Source: a virus. From it: DNA of 42,736 nucleotides. Below, piece by piece: positions 14,403 through 21,666 of this stretch; the stretch's first letter is position 1, and the number at the start of each line of letters is the position of its first letter. The notes beneath the pieces were generated by a model that was given only the letters and a program-made list of their open reading frames with translations, was not told where the DNA came from and ran no database searches. The position numbers and the translations under genes were made by a program. Location of the stretch: positions 1 through 42,736 of IMG/VR virus record IMGVR_UViG_3300032087_003052; one strand, written 5' to 3'.

Positions 14403-15044
14403 ATGCCTTGCATACCACCAGAAGTCACGCCGATGGACGTATGGCAATGGCTCGGACGCGGTTGGTTCTTCTATGACAGAGACGGGACAAAGGTTCCGGC
14501 TACCATAGAACAGATCGACCGTCACGACTATGCCGTACGCACTGTAGACGGTGACGAGTATGCGTTCTCACGGGACAGGTGCTATCCGCACTGGCCTGAT
14601 TGTGGGGCGGTGAATCTACAGGGGTTCGCCGTTATAGTGGAGCGACAGCAGGCACGCCAGTACCGTCGGACATACAACGATCGTTGTCTGTCGCTCAACA
14701 TACCCCGCAAGTGGGACGTGATGAAACGTCACGCATACGTAGTGAATCTAACGCCAGCCTCGGCTGAGGTAGTGGAGTCAGTATTCAATCCTGAGTACTA
14801 CTCATACGACAAGGCGCTAGAGCTATTGGATACAGGATGGGTGAGCGTAGCCCTGAACCAGTATCTTGTGATAGCAGGTGAGAGTAACGAGCAACTCATC
14901 TATTACAGGGGCAAGCTACTCGCCCGTGTGAATGATGGAGTGCTTGAGCCTCTTGATCTTAAGAACCCGAGGAACTTACGCATCCTCAAATGGTTTAACG
15001 GGAGAGTACGATATGCCAACAACGATATCAGATGTAGTGCATAA
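14403..15044 (+). CDS. Hypothetical protein of the ligase block
   Basis: 213 aa, no recognised family. The N-terminal 60 residues (DVWQWLGRGWFFYDRDGTKV and following strands) resemble a small beta-barrel; the remainder is mixed. It sits between two amidoligases, overlapping the second by 32 nt, so it probably works with them. An imperfect inverted half-site (14674-14687) lies within it. It could be a substrate-binding partner. Confidence 0.65.
   Translation: MPCIPPEVTPMDVWQWLGRGWFFYDRDGTKVPATIEQIDRHDYAVRTVDGDEYAFSRDRCYPHWPDCGAVNLQGFAVIVERQQARQYRRTYNDRCLSLNIPRKWDVMKRHAYVVNLTPASAEVVESVFNPEYYSYDKALELLDTGWVSVALNQYLVIAGESNEQLIYYRGKLLARVNDGVLEPLDLKNPRNLRILKWFNGRVRYANNDIRCSA
14674..14687. other. 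Inverted half-sites ACAACGATCGTTGT
   Basis: A perfect 14-bp palindrome made of the same arms as the dispersed palindrome but in the opposite order (ACAACG then CGTTGT). It is intragenic, encoding part of a TYND motif. It may be a rearranged copy or chance. Confidence 0.35.
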
Positions 15045-15981
15045 CGCACATGGCATCGACGTTGACACCCTGCACTTCGGCATTGAGATCGAGGTAGAGA
15101 ACGCACGTCAGCCTCGCGATCTGGAGGCTAGCCTGTGGACTACGGTACACGACGGTAGCCTACGTGATGGTGGCTGTGAGTTCCTATCTCAGCGACCTAT
15201 GACAAAGGCAGAGGTGGAGGAACAGGTGCCGTGGTTCTACCGCTGGTTCGATCAGCATAGCTTTACGAACGGGATACGTACCAGTACTCACGTTCATGCG
15301 AATGTGATGGGCAAGACAGGGCCGCAGGTAGCTGCGATCTGTACGCTGTACACATTGGTCGAGCCGCTACTGTTCCGCTACTGCGGGCCAGTGCGTGAGC
15401 AGAACATCTACTGCGTACCGTGGTACAGGGCGACGGATGAGTTAGAGTACGTCAAGTATATTGCGGAGGGTAGCTGGTCTTACCTGCATAACCCCTGCAA
15501 ATACAGTGCCTTATACCTTGAGCCACTCATGAGATTCGGAACTCTAGAATTTAGAATGGCTCCGGTGTTTGACAACGCAGGTGCGCTGCTCACATGGGTA
15601 GATATCATTGAGCGTGTGGTCGAGAATGGTTTCGAGACTAGCGAGGAAGTTCTCGCTGCGTTCAGGGAACTACCGTCGGATGAATTTGTCGAAGGAATAT
15701 TCGGTGAACAGTTGGCAGGTGTCCTGCGGGGTGCGTGTCAAGCTGACTTCGATGAGTTGTTCGAGCAGTATGATGTGGAAACAAACGCCGAACTTTCTTG
15801 TTGTACGTACAACGAGAATGCGGTGGTCAATGGATGGTTTACTCCATCCTTTACAACGGAGGGTACGGGAACGACGGGCTATCACCGAGAGGTGAGGCGC
15901 CCACGAATGAGGATTGAACCAGACTATGAGCCGGACTATGATCCGGGTGAAGAATACTATGATGATGAGGAGGATTACTAG
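15013..15981 (+). CDS. Amidoligase (Amidoligase_2-type, glutamine synthetase-like fold)
   Basis: 322 aa from the ATG at 15013, with GGAGAG upstream. FGIEIEVE near residues 21-28 is the metal-binding Glu strand of the Amidoligase_2 family; DGGCEFLSQRP (about 54-64), THVHANV (about 92-98) and TLEFRMAP (about 177-184) give the remaining Glu, His and Arg residues. It should form ATP-dependent amide bonds. The C-terminal 20 residues are nearly all Asp, Glu, Tyr and Pro. Residues 263-268 (CCTYNE) are encoded by a copy of the dispersed palindrome, beyond the catalytic core. Two distinct amidoligases in one operon suggest two linked coupling steps. Confidence 0.85.
   Translation: MPTTISDVVHNAHGIDVDTLHFGIEIEVENARQPRDLEASLWTTVHDGSLRDGGCEFLSQRPMTKAEVEEQVPWFYRWFDQHSFTNGIRTSTHVHANVMGKTGPQVAAICTLYTLVEPLLFRYCGPVREQNIYCVPWYRATDELEYVKYIAEGSWSYLHNPCKYSALYLEPLMRFGTLEFRMAPVFDNAGALLTWVDIIERVVENGFETSEEVLAAFRELPSDEFVEGIFGEQLAGVLRGACQADFDELFEQYDVETNAELSCCTYNENAVVNGWFTPSFTTEGTGTTGYHREVRRPRMRIEPDYEPDYDPGEEYYDDEEDY
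15799..15814. promoter_or_regulatory. Dispersed palindrome, site 11 (intragenic)
   Basis: TGTTGTACGTACAACG: one arm base differs from the 16-bp core; the inner 14 bp are perfect. It is inside the second amidoligase gene, read as CCTYNE. Confidence 0.7.
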
Positions 15982-17499
15982 ATGTGTGGAATTGTAGGTT
16001 TCATAACTAACGCAACCAAAGTAAGTGAGATGGATCGGAGCAGGTTCTTGAAGCAGGCTCTTATCATCGACACCTTACGAGGTGATGACAGTACGGGTGT
16101 ATTCGGGGTAGGACATGAGCCTATGTTCGACGACGGATCAGCGTACTGGTTCAAACAGCTAGGAGGCGGCGAGGCTTTCACTGATACCAAAGAGTATTGG
16201 GAGAACTTCGTAGATGTCTCAAACTACAGGTGTGTGGTCGGGCACAATCGTGCCGCTACTATCGGCGGGGTTACTGCTGATACAGCGCATCCCTTCCAAG
16301 AAGGGCCGATCACATTGGTACATAACGGGACGCTGACCAGCACACACGGTATGCCTAACCCAATGGCAGGTCTGCCTGATGTAGAGGTGGACAGTCATGC
16401 TATCTGCCACAACCTAGCCCTCCACTCGGTGGATGAGGTGGTGTCTACACTACATGGTGCGTTCGCACTGGTATGGCATGATGCCCGTGACGACAGCGTG
16501 AACATCGTGCGCAACTCGAAGCGGCCATTGCACTTCGGGATGAATAAGCAGGGCAACACCCTGTACTTCATGTCCGAGGGCGAGATGCTGTCCCTGTTGG
16601 ACACTCGCATCAGGCTGGGCATCAGCAGTATCTACTACCCGTCGGAGGGACAGTACCTCAAGTGGCTGTCTAATACCCCGTTGGATCGCCCGATCACACG
16701 GGAGCTAGACCTGTATGAGGATACATGGTACACGACGTACAACACCAACAGGTACGGTGGGTACGGCGGTGCGTACAACACAGGGTATGGTGCTGATGGG
16801 TACAGCGGCTACGATTGGGACGAGGAGGACGACGACGATCCTCTGGGAAAACAGCTAGCCCACAACGAGAAAGACGATTGGATATTCGTAGGTGGGCGGA
16901 AGAAAGAGGTTCCTATGCTGATACAAGAAGGGCTTTTATCGCACGACGTAGTGGTCGAGGACAGGTGGGAGTTCACACCGAGTCAGTTGGGGATGAACCC
17001 GCAGGACACGGACAGAATGTACGTGCACGGGGAGATACACGGTCTGGGGAAGGGAGTAATATACTCTATCTCCCCGGGAACCGCGAACCAGACTGGGACT
17101 GGTAGTTGCTGGACGGTACGCATCATCGGGATGAAGTTGGACACTAACGGGGAGCCGTGGTTTATCTGTCGGCTGGTGTCTACCTTCGTCAATCCTAAAA
17201 CAATATCCAATCACGTTGTACGTACAACGCAAAAGGATGATGAGGATACTCCGGTAGATGCGGGCGTACCATTCGACGATGAGATACCATTCGGCAAGAG
17301 TGCCATTGCGTACGATGCAGTGCCCGGGCCGGGAGGTATCCTGTTAAATGAGCATGACTTCTACCGGGAGGTAGCAGATGGGTGTGTGATGTGCACCAAG
17401 CCTATCAGCATACGTGACTCATATGATTTGATATGGACTGGTGAGGGTGCGATCTGTCCTAACTGTGACGATCGCTTGTATGAATCAATCGAGAAATAA
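15982..17499 (+). CDS. Class II glutamine amidotransferase with C-terminal zinc ribbon
   Basis: 505 aa. MCGIVGF gives the N-terminal nucleophile Cys (position 2) of Ntn-type glutaminases. RGDDSTGVFG (about 34-43), VVGHNRAATIGG (about 85-96) and VHNGTL (about 114-119) are the conserved glutamine-binding and oxyanion motifs. It should release ammonia from glutamine for an amide-forming partner. Residues 252-287 are a Tyr/Gly/Asn segment ending in an acidic run. Residues 411-416 (HVVRTT) come from the dispersed palindrome and lie in a polar linker before a C-terminal CVMC...CPNC ribbon. It abuts the amidoligase stop exactly. No synthase domain is fused, so the ammonia acceptor is one of the neighbouring ligases (inference). 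Confidence 0.88.
   Translation: MCGIVGFITNATKVSEMDRSRFLKQALIIDTLRGDDSTGVFGVGHEPMFDDGSAYWFKQLGGGEAFTDTKEYWENFVDVSNYRCVVGHNRAATIGGVTADTAHPFQEGPITLVHNGTLTSTHGMPNPMAGLPDVEVDSHAICHNLALHSVDEVVSTLHGAFALVWHDARDDSVNIVRNSKRPLHFGMNKQGNTLYFMSEGEMLSLLDTRIRLGISSIYYPSEGQYLKWLSNTPLDRPITRELDLYEDTWYTTYNTNRYGGYGGAYNTGYGADGYSGYDWDEEDDDDPLGKQLAHNEKDDWIFVGGRKKEVPMLIQEGLLSHDVVVEDRWEFTPSQLGMNPQDTDRMYVHGEIHGLGKGVIYSISPGTANQTGTGSCWTVRIIGMKLDTNGEPWFICRLVSTFVNPKTISNHVVRTTQKDDEDTPVDAGVPFDDEIPFGKSAIAYDAVPGPGGILLNEHDFYREVADGCVMCTKPISIRDSYDLIWTGEGAICPNCDDRLYESIEK
17214..17229. promoter_or_regulatory. Dispersed palindrome, site 12 (intragenic)
   Basis: A perfect CGTTGTACGTACAACG core with AATCA left and CAAAA right flanks, inside the glutamine amidotransferase gene, read as HVVRTT. 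Confidence 0.74.
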
Positions 17500-17500
17500 T

Positions 17501-18331
17501 ATGACTAGACTATTCGTTAGACCACCCCGACGTGCGAGCCAATCGGCACGGGACATTGCGTTCCGTACCGGGGCACGCCTGATCCGACGCAACAACAGTC
17601 GGTACAGGTTCCGCACTGGAGACAGGGTGATAAACTGGGGCAACCCAGCACCAATAGATGTGCCAAACTATGCGGTGTACAACCACCCCGCAGCAGTAGC
17701 ACTGGCTATTGATAAGTCGAGGACGTGGGACTGCTTGCAGTTGCATGGTGTACCCACGGTAGACGTGACGTACAATTGGGGAGACGCACGGCACTGGCTG
17801 CACGAGGGTCAGCGAGTGATGGTGCGTACTGCGCTACAGTCGTCACAGGGCAGAGGGATAACCGTCTACTCAGAATACGGGACGGAACACACCCTGCCTT
17901 CGGGTAACTACGAGGCTGCGTACCATGACGGTGCGGCCTACGTCCTTGTGTTTGGACGCAACCCCGCTCATGTGACCGAGTATCGTGTCGCAGTATGTGG
18001 CGGGCAAGTCATTGATTGTTCACAGAAAAAGAGGAGAAGGGACTATGAGGGAAGGATTGATCCGTATATTAGAAGCTACGGGAACGGTTGGATCTTTGCG
18101 AGGGAGGGCGTCGAGTGCCCAGAAAGCGGGGCTATCGCGGCCATCGACGCTGTCGAAGCGCTTGAACTTGACTTCGGCGCAGTCGATATCGGAGTGCACA
18201 GACATGGACATGCCTGTGTCTACGAGGTTAACACCGCTCCCGGGATCGAGGGCACCAGTCATGAACGATGGGCCGAGGCCCTCGCTTCACTCACTGCTCC
18301 ACGAGAGACTGGACATACTGACGTTATTTGA
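17501..18331 (+). CDS. ATP-grasp ligase
   Basis: 276 aa from the ATG at 17501, 1 nt after the previous stop. VMVRTALQSSQGRGI (about 107-121) resembles the phosphate-binding lid of ATP-grasp enzymes. DIGVHRHGHACVYEVNTAPG (about 229-248) carries the metal-binding Asp, Glu and Asn (EVNTAPG) of the catalytic end. These enzymes couple a carboxylate to an amine or thiol through acyl-phosphate. Phage-type members of this shape occur beside amidoligases. It ends the ligase block and overlaps the next small gene by 71 nt. Confidence 0.82.
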   Translation: MTRLFVRPPRRASQSARDIAFRTGARLIRRNNSRYRFRTGDRVINWGNPAPIDVPNYAVYNHPAAVALAIDKSRTWDCLQLHGVPTVDVTYNWGDARHWLHEGQRVMVRTALQSSQGRGITVYSEYGTEHTLPSGNYEAAYHDGAAYVLVFGRNPAHVTEYRVAVCGGQVIDCSQKKRRRDYEGRIDPYIRSYGNGWIFAREGVECPESGAIAAIDAVEALELDFGAVDIGVHRHGHACVYEVNTAPGIEGTSHERWAEALASLTAPRETGHTDVI

Positions 18332-18392
18332 TGTGCAGGAGATCCAGAGCGAGATGTTCGATGAACAAACGGAGGAGGATAGAGATGAGTAA
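18261..18392 (+). CDS. Small acidic hypothetical protein
   Basis: 43 aa, Asp/Glu-rich helical protein from the ATG at 18261, with GAGGG 9 nt upstream. It overlaps the ATP-grasp gene by 71 nt in another frame and the next gene by 8 nt. Overlaps of both ends with supported genes favour a real gene, but it is short and without homologues known to me. Confidence 0.45.
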   Translation: MNDGPRPSLHSLLHERLDILTLFDVQEIQSEMFDEQTEEDRDE

Positions 18393-18579
18393 ACCAGAAG
18401 AAGGGCAAGTGGTTGAGATTAACGCAGACCCTACAGGTATAGCGTTCGTGCCAATCAAGGCAAAGGTAGCGGCGGTGTTGAGCGTACAGTTCACGGCGCA
18501 CTACATGGACGGAACAGATACACTGACGTATCAGTTCTACAACGATGAAGGTGGAACATGGAGGCATACAGATGGGTAG
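18385..18579 (+). CDS. Small hypothetical protein, beta-rich
   Basis: 64 aa from the ATG at 18385, preceded by GGAGGAGG. Alternating hydrophobic residues suggest a small beta-domain. It overlaps both neighbours by 8 nt. No family recognised. Confidence 0.58.
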   Translation: MSKPEEGQVVEINADPTGIAFVPIKAKVAAVLSVQFTAHYMDGTDTLTYQFYNDEGGTWRHTDG

Positions 18580-18721
18580 AAAATACAAGGACGATCTGGA
18601 GATCAGAGAGGAAGAACTGGAACTTAAGGAACTGCGGGACATTACAGGCGACGAGCTACACGAGGCGTTGCGTTGCGTCCCCAATTGGGATGAACTAGAA
18701 GAGGGGTACGATTATGACTAG
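18572..18721 (+). CDS. Small acidic helical hypothetical protein
   Basis: 49 aa, with a Glu/Leu-rich helix (residues 8-35). The ATG at 18572 and TAG at 18721 overlap both neighbours by 8 nt, a pattern shared with the genes around it. It directly precedes the sigma factor; an anti-sigma or adaptor role is conceivable but has no sequence support. Confidence 0.55.
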   Translation: MGRKYKDDLEIREEELELKELRDITGDELHEALRCVPNWDELEEGYDYD

Positions 18722-19481
18722 ACAAGAAATGTGGGAACGTGCATACAAGAGTGATCGCAATGCGGTACGGAAGATGCTGCTCAAGTACGAGGATGACTAC
18801 GATCTGGTAGACGACCTCACGCAAGATACCTATATACGGGCGCTTGAGCATCTCGACCAATGGGACGAGGAGGCTACCTTCCTTACGTGGTTGGTGACCA
18901 TCGCTGAGAACATAGCGAAGGATCATGTGCGTAAGCAGACAGCGGAGAAGCGTGCCAACGAGGTACTGTCCAACTCCATCACGCCAGCATATGCCAGCGA
19001 GGAGGACGAGGATGCAGGGCACGCCATACCGTGGCATGACCGCACCGACTTGAGCCGAGAGCTGGCCCATGAGTGCGCCATGCAAGATCCGTACTATGCG
19101 TACGAGGCCGAGCAATCTGCGGAGTATGCGTTCGCCAAGCTCCCGGGTGCAGCGAGGCAACCAATGCGGCTGCGGGCTGAGGGTTTCACCAACCCTGAGA
19201 TCGCAGAAATGCTAGGGTTATCAGTTAGTTACGTAGAGAATCTCATATCTCGTGCAAGAAAGTTGCTTGCCGATGGTGAGAATCGGGAAGCTATTACGTC
19301 TAATAGCGTATACAGCGAGCGAAAGCAGCGACCCGTGGAGCGGTTCGCAACGCAAGCGGAGCTAGAGCGAGCTGTTGCACGGCGCTTTGCACGAAGGAAT
19401 TTCGCCTTCGTTGCGCGCCAAGCACGGATGCGTAATCCTGATGCAACACTAGCTGAATGGAAGGAGACGTACGATGTTTAA
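18714..19481 (+). CDS. ECF-type RNA polymerase sigma factor
   Basis: 255 aa. Region 2 spans about residues 8-75: YDLVDDLTQDTYIRALEHLD is the core-binding helix, and ATFLTWLVTIAENIAKDHVRK the -10-binding helix. Region 4 spans about 140-190, where FTNPEIAEMLGLSVSYVENL is the -35-binding helix-turn-helix followed by SRARKLL. An acidic linker separates them, and a basic 60-residue C-terminal extension is unusual for ECF factors. Start ATG at 18714 with GAGGGG upstream. No RNA polymerase gene is seen in the genome, so this factor probably directs host polymerase to middle or late promoters (inference). It is the only transcription factor clearly recognised here. Confidence 0.85.
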   Translation: MTRQEMWERAYKSDRNAVRKMLLKYEDDYDLVDDLTQDTYIRALEHLDQWDEEATFLTWLVTIAENIAKDHVRKQTAEKRANEVLSNSITPAYASEEDEDAGHAIPWHDRTDLSRELAHECAMQDPYYAYEAEQSAEYAFAKLPGAARQPMRLRAEGFTNPEIAEMLGLSVSYVENLISRARKLLADGENREAITSNSVYSERKQRPVERFATQAELERAVARRFARRNFAFVARQARMRNPDATLAEWKETYDV

Positions 19482-19683
19482 GGTAATCATGGCGGGAGTA
19501 GTTCTGCCGTTCTTCCTAGCAGTAGGTGCGCTGATGCTAGGTATGTGGCTCGCACTCACCTCAGTAGAGGTCGTTAAGATTGAGCAGCCACCGAAACCCA
19601 CGAGGGTTATGGAGTGCCGCCAGTTCTATGATCAAGGAAAGAACAAAGAGTGGGCGGAGTGTATGGGTGTACCATACCGATGA
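19474..19683 (+). CDS. Small single-span membrane protein
   Basis: 69 aa. Residues 4-32 form one long hydrophobic segment; the remaining C-terminal part is polar with two Cys and would lie on one side of the membrane. The start overlaps the sigma-factor end by 8 nt, and its stop overlaps the primase start (ATGA). Function unknown. Confidence 0.62.
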   Translation: MFKVIMAGVVLPFFLAVGALMLGMWLALTSVEVVKIEQPPKPTRVMECRQFYDQGKNKEWAECMGVPYR

Positions 19684-20465
19684 GCGTAGCTGAGGTTAGA
19701 CTTATAGCCGCAGCACTGGAGGAGGGCGAGCAGACAAGGGAGGTCTGCCCCTTCTGTCAAGGCGGGAGTAAAGGCGAGCGGTCACTCAACGTGACCATCA
19801 CGGACGGACTCACCCTTTACAACTGCCACCGTGCGTCATGCGAGGAAGGTCGCGGCGCGATTGGTACAGGTAATCGCGTTGTACGTACAACGAGAAAGGA
19901 GCGAGTAAGAAAGATAACCCCTTACGAGGGAGAGTTGGAATACCTTGACGATGAATGGGTAGCATACTTGCGGAAGACTATCGGGTGGCACGAGGGACAC
20001 CTTGATATCGGTCGTCCGTTCTTTGCACCCGAAGAACATCGAGTGGCGTTCCCTATCTTCTCTCCGATGGGGATGCGGCGAGGGTGGGTGCTTCGTTCAT
20101 ATCAACCATTCGATAAGTACAAGACACTTACACGGATGGACGTGGACGAGCCCCACCTGAGTTGGTACAGACCTAACAACAGTCCTCATGTTGTAGTCGT
20201 AGAAGATATCCCTTCAGCCGTAAGGGTGGCGCAGTACACCGACTGCGTTGCCCTATGTGGCTCGGGATGCTCGCTGGACTATGCCATGGAGATAGCTGCG
20301 CACTACAGGAACGTAGTGTGGGCACTGGATGCAGACGCAACGGCTCACGCCTTGCGACTGATGAGGCAACACGCCATGCTCTTTGATACTTCAAGGGTGA
20401 TTGTATTAGAGAGGGATTTCAAAGATGAGAAAGAGGAGAGACTGATGGAGATTTTATATGAGTGA
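19680..20465 (+). CDS. DNA primase (zinc ribbon plus Toprim)
   Basis: 261 aa from the ATG at 19680. The N-terminal zinc ribbon has CPFC (residues 23-26) and CHRASC (49-54). The Toprim part has VVVVEDIPSA (about 174-183, catalytic Glu) and VVWALDADATAHA (about 220-232, DxD). It should make RNA primers for the helicase-polymerase replisome encoded next. Residues 66-71 (RVVRTT), in the linker between ribbon and catalytic part, are encoded by a copy of the dispersed palindrome. Primase and helicase are separate genes here, whereas T7 has them fused. Overlaps the helicase gene by 8 nt. Confidence 0.85.
   Translation: MSVAEVRLIAAALEEGEQTREVCPFCQGGSKGERSLNVTITDGLTLYNCHRASCEEGRGAIGTGNRVVRTTRKERVRKITPYEGELEYLDDEWVAYLRKTIGWHEGHLDIGRPFFAPEEHRVAFPIFSPMGMRRGWVLRSYQPFDKYKTLTRMDVDEPHLSWYRPNNSPHVVVVEDIPSAVRVAQYTDCVALCGSGCSLDYAMEIAAHYRNVVWALDADATAHALRLMRQHAMLFDTSRVIVLERDFKDEKEERLMEILYE
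19877..19892. promoter_or_regulatory. Dispersed palindrome, site 13 (intragenic)
   Basis: A perfect CGTTGTACGTACAACG core with AATCG left and AGAAA right flanks, inside the primase gene and read as RVVRTT in the inter-domain linker. Confidence 0.74.
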
Positions 20466-21666
20466 ACGTAATCTGTTGGCATCATTTATAGCCAGCCGTG
20501 AAGCGTTCGATACTGTAGTAGACCATCTAAAGAAGGGAGACATTAGTGATCAAGGTGACATTATCCTGTCCGCTGTGCGGGAATACTATGACCGAGACAG
20601 TGAGTGCAAAACGATTGACTCTGATCTGCTGCGAGCAGACGTGGAGCGACGTGTCAGTAATCCCAAGCACAAAGAAATGTTTGGGAAGCTCATCGACACA
20701 ATCGTGGGTGAGGAAGTTTCGCCAGCCAATGTCGTACATGACTTCATCGCAGTCAAGCGGGAAGGGGCGGGAGCTAAGTTGGCGACTGCCCTCGCTGCTG
20801 GCAGGGATGCTAGTACTGTGCGCCCTTTATTGGATGAGTACGTAGAGTGGGACGTAGCAACGGAACTGGAAGCGGAGGACGACGAGATACTGAACGGGGT
20901 GACAGCCACGGATCTCACGACCTCTATCAACGAGGACGGGCTTATCGAGATTTGGCCGACCTCACTAAACTCGCGACTGGATGGAGGGTTACTCCGAGGA
21001 CACCACATGCTGATATTCGCACGACCAGAAATGGGGAAGACTATGATGGTAGTGAATATGCTTGCGGGATTCTGCGCACAAGGACTGCGCACCCTGTACA
21101 TAGGGAACGAGGAACCGATATCGGATACGATGTTGAGAGTACAGTCACGACTAACGGGATGGACGAAGGCGGAGATCATTGATGATCCTGACTTCGCAGA
21201 CCAGATACTAGAGGAGGCAGGGTACGACCTGATCTATTTCAAAGAGGCAGCGCCGGGTACACCGAAGATGATTCAGCGGTGGATGGATGCAGTAAAGCCT
21301 GATGTACTTGTGATAGACCAGCTACGTAACCTGAATGTGAATGAGGAACACTTCGTGCAAAAGCTGGAGAAGGCGGCCACTGCGGCTCGTAATCTTGGGA
21401 AGTCTAACAACGCCCTTGTGGTATCCATTACGCAGGCTGGCGACAGTGCTAGCGGAAAGGCAGTACTGGACATGGGTGACGTGGATTCATCGAACACTGG
21501 CATACCTGCTCAGGTGGACGTTATGGTTGGGCTGGGGGCTACGGCTGACGATGAGGCAAGCCTCCGACGTGTCATTTCGCTGCCAAAGAATAAGCGAAGC
21601 GGTAGACATGAGTTTTTCCCTGTTAGAATCGAACCGCAGATCAGTAACATAAGGAGTCTGCAATGA
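20458..21666 (+). CDS. Replicative DNA helicase (DnaB-like)
   Basis: 402 aa. The N-terminal 150 residues resemble the DnaB helical domain. The RecA-type core has Walker A ARPEMGKT (about 190-197) and Walker B VLVIDQLRN (about 282-290), followed by SITQAGDS (sensor) and a C-terminal NKRSGRHEFFPVRIE, the arginine-finger-like end of the DnaB family. It would unwind the fork as a hexamer, working with the neighbouring primase and polymerase. It overlaps the polymerase start (ATGA). Confidence 0.9.
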   Translation: MSERNLLASFIASREAFDTVVDHLKKGDISDQGDIILSAVREYYDRDSECKTIDSDLLRADVERRVSNPKHKEMFGKLIDTIVGEEVSPANVVHDFIAVKREGAGAKLATALAAGRDASTVRPLLDEYVEWDVATELEAEDDEILNGVTATDLTTSINEDGLIEIWPTSLNSRLDGGLLRGHHMLIFARPEMGKTMMVVNMLAGFCAQGLRTLYIGNEEPISDTMLRVQSRLTGWTKAEIIDDPDFADQILEEAGYDLIYFKEAAPGTPKMIQRWMDAVKPDVLVIDQLRNLNVNEEHFVQKLEKAATAARNLGKSNNALVVSITQAGDSASGKAVLDMGDVDSSNTGIPAQVDVMVGLGATADDEASLRRVISLPKNKRSGRHEFFPVRIEPQISNIRSLQ

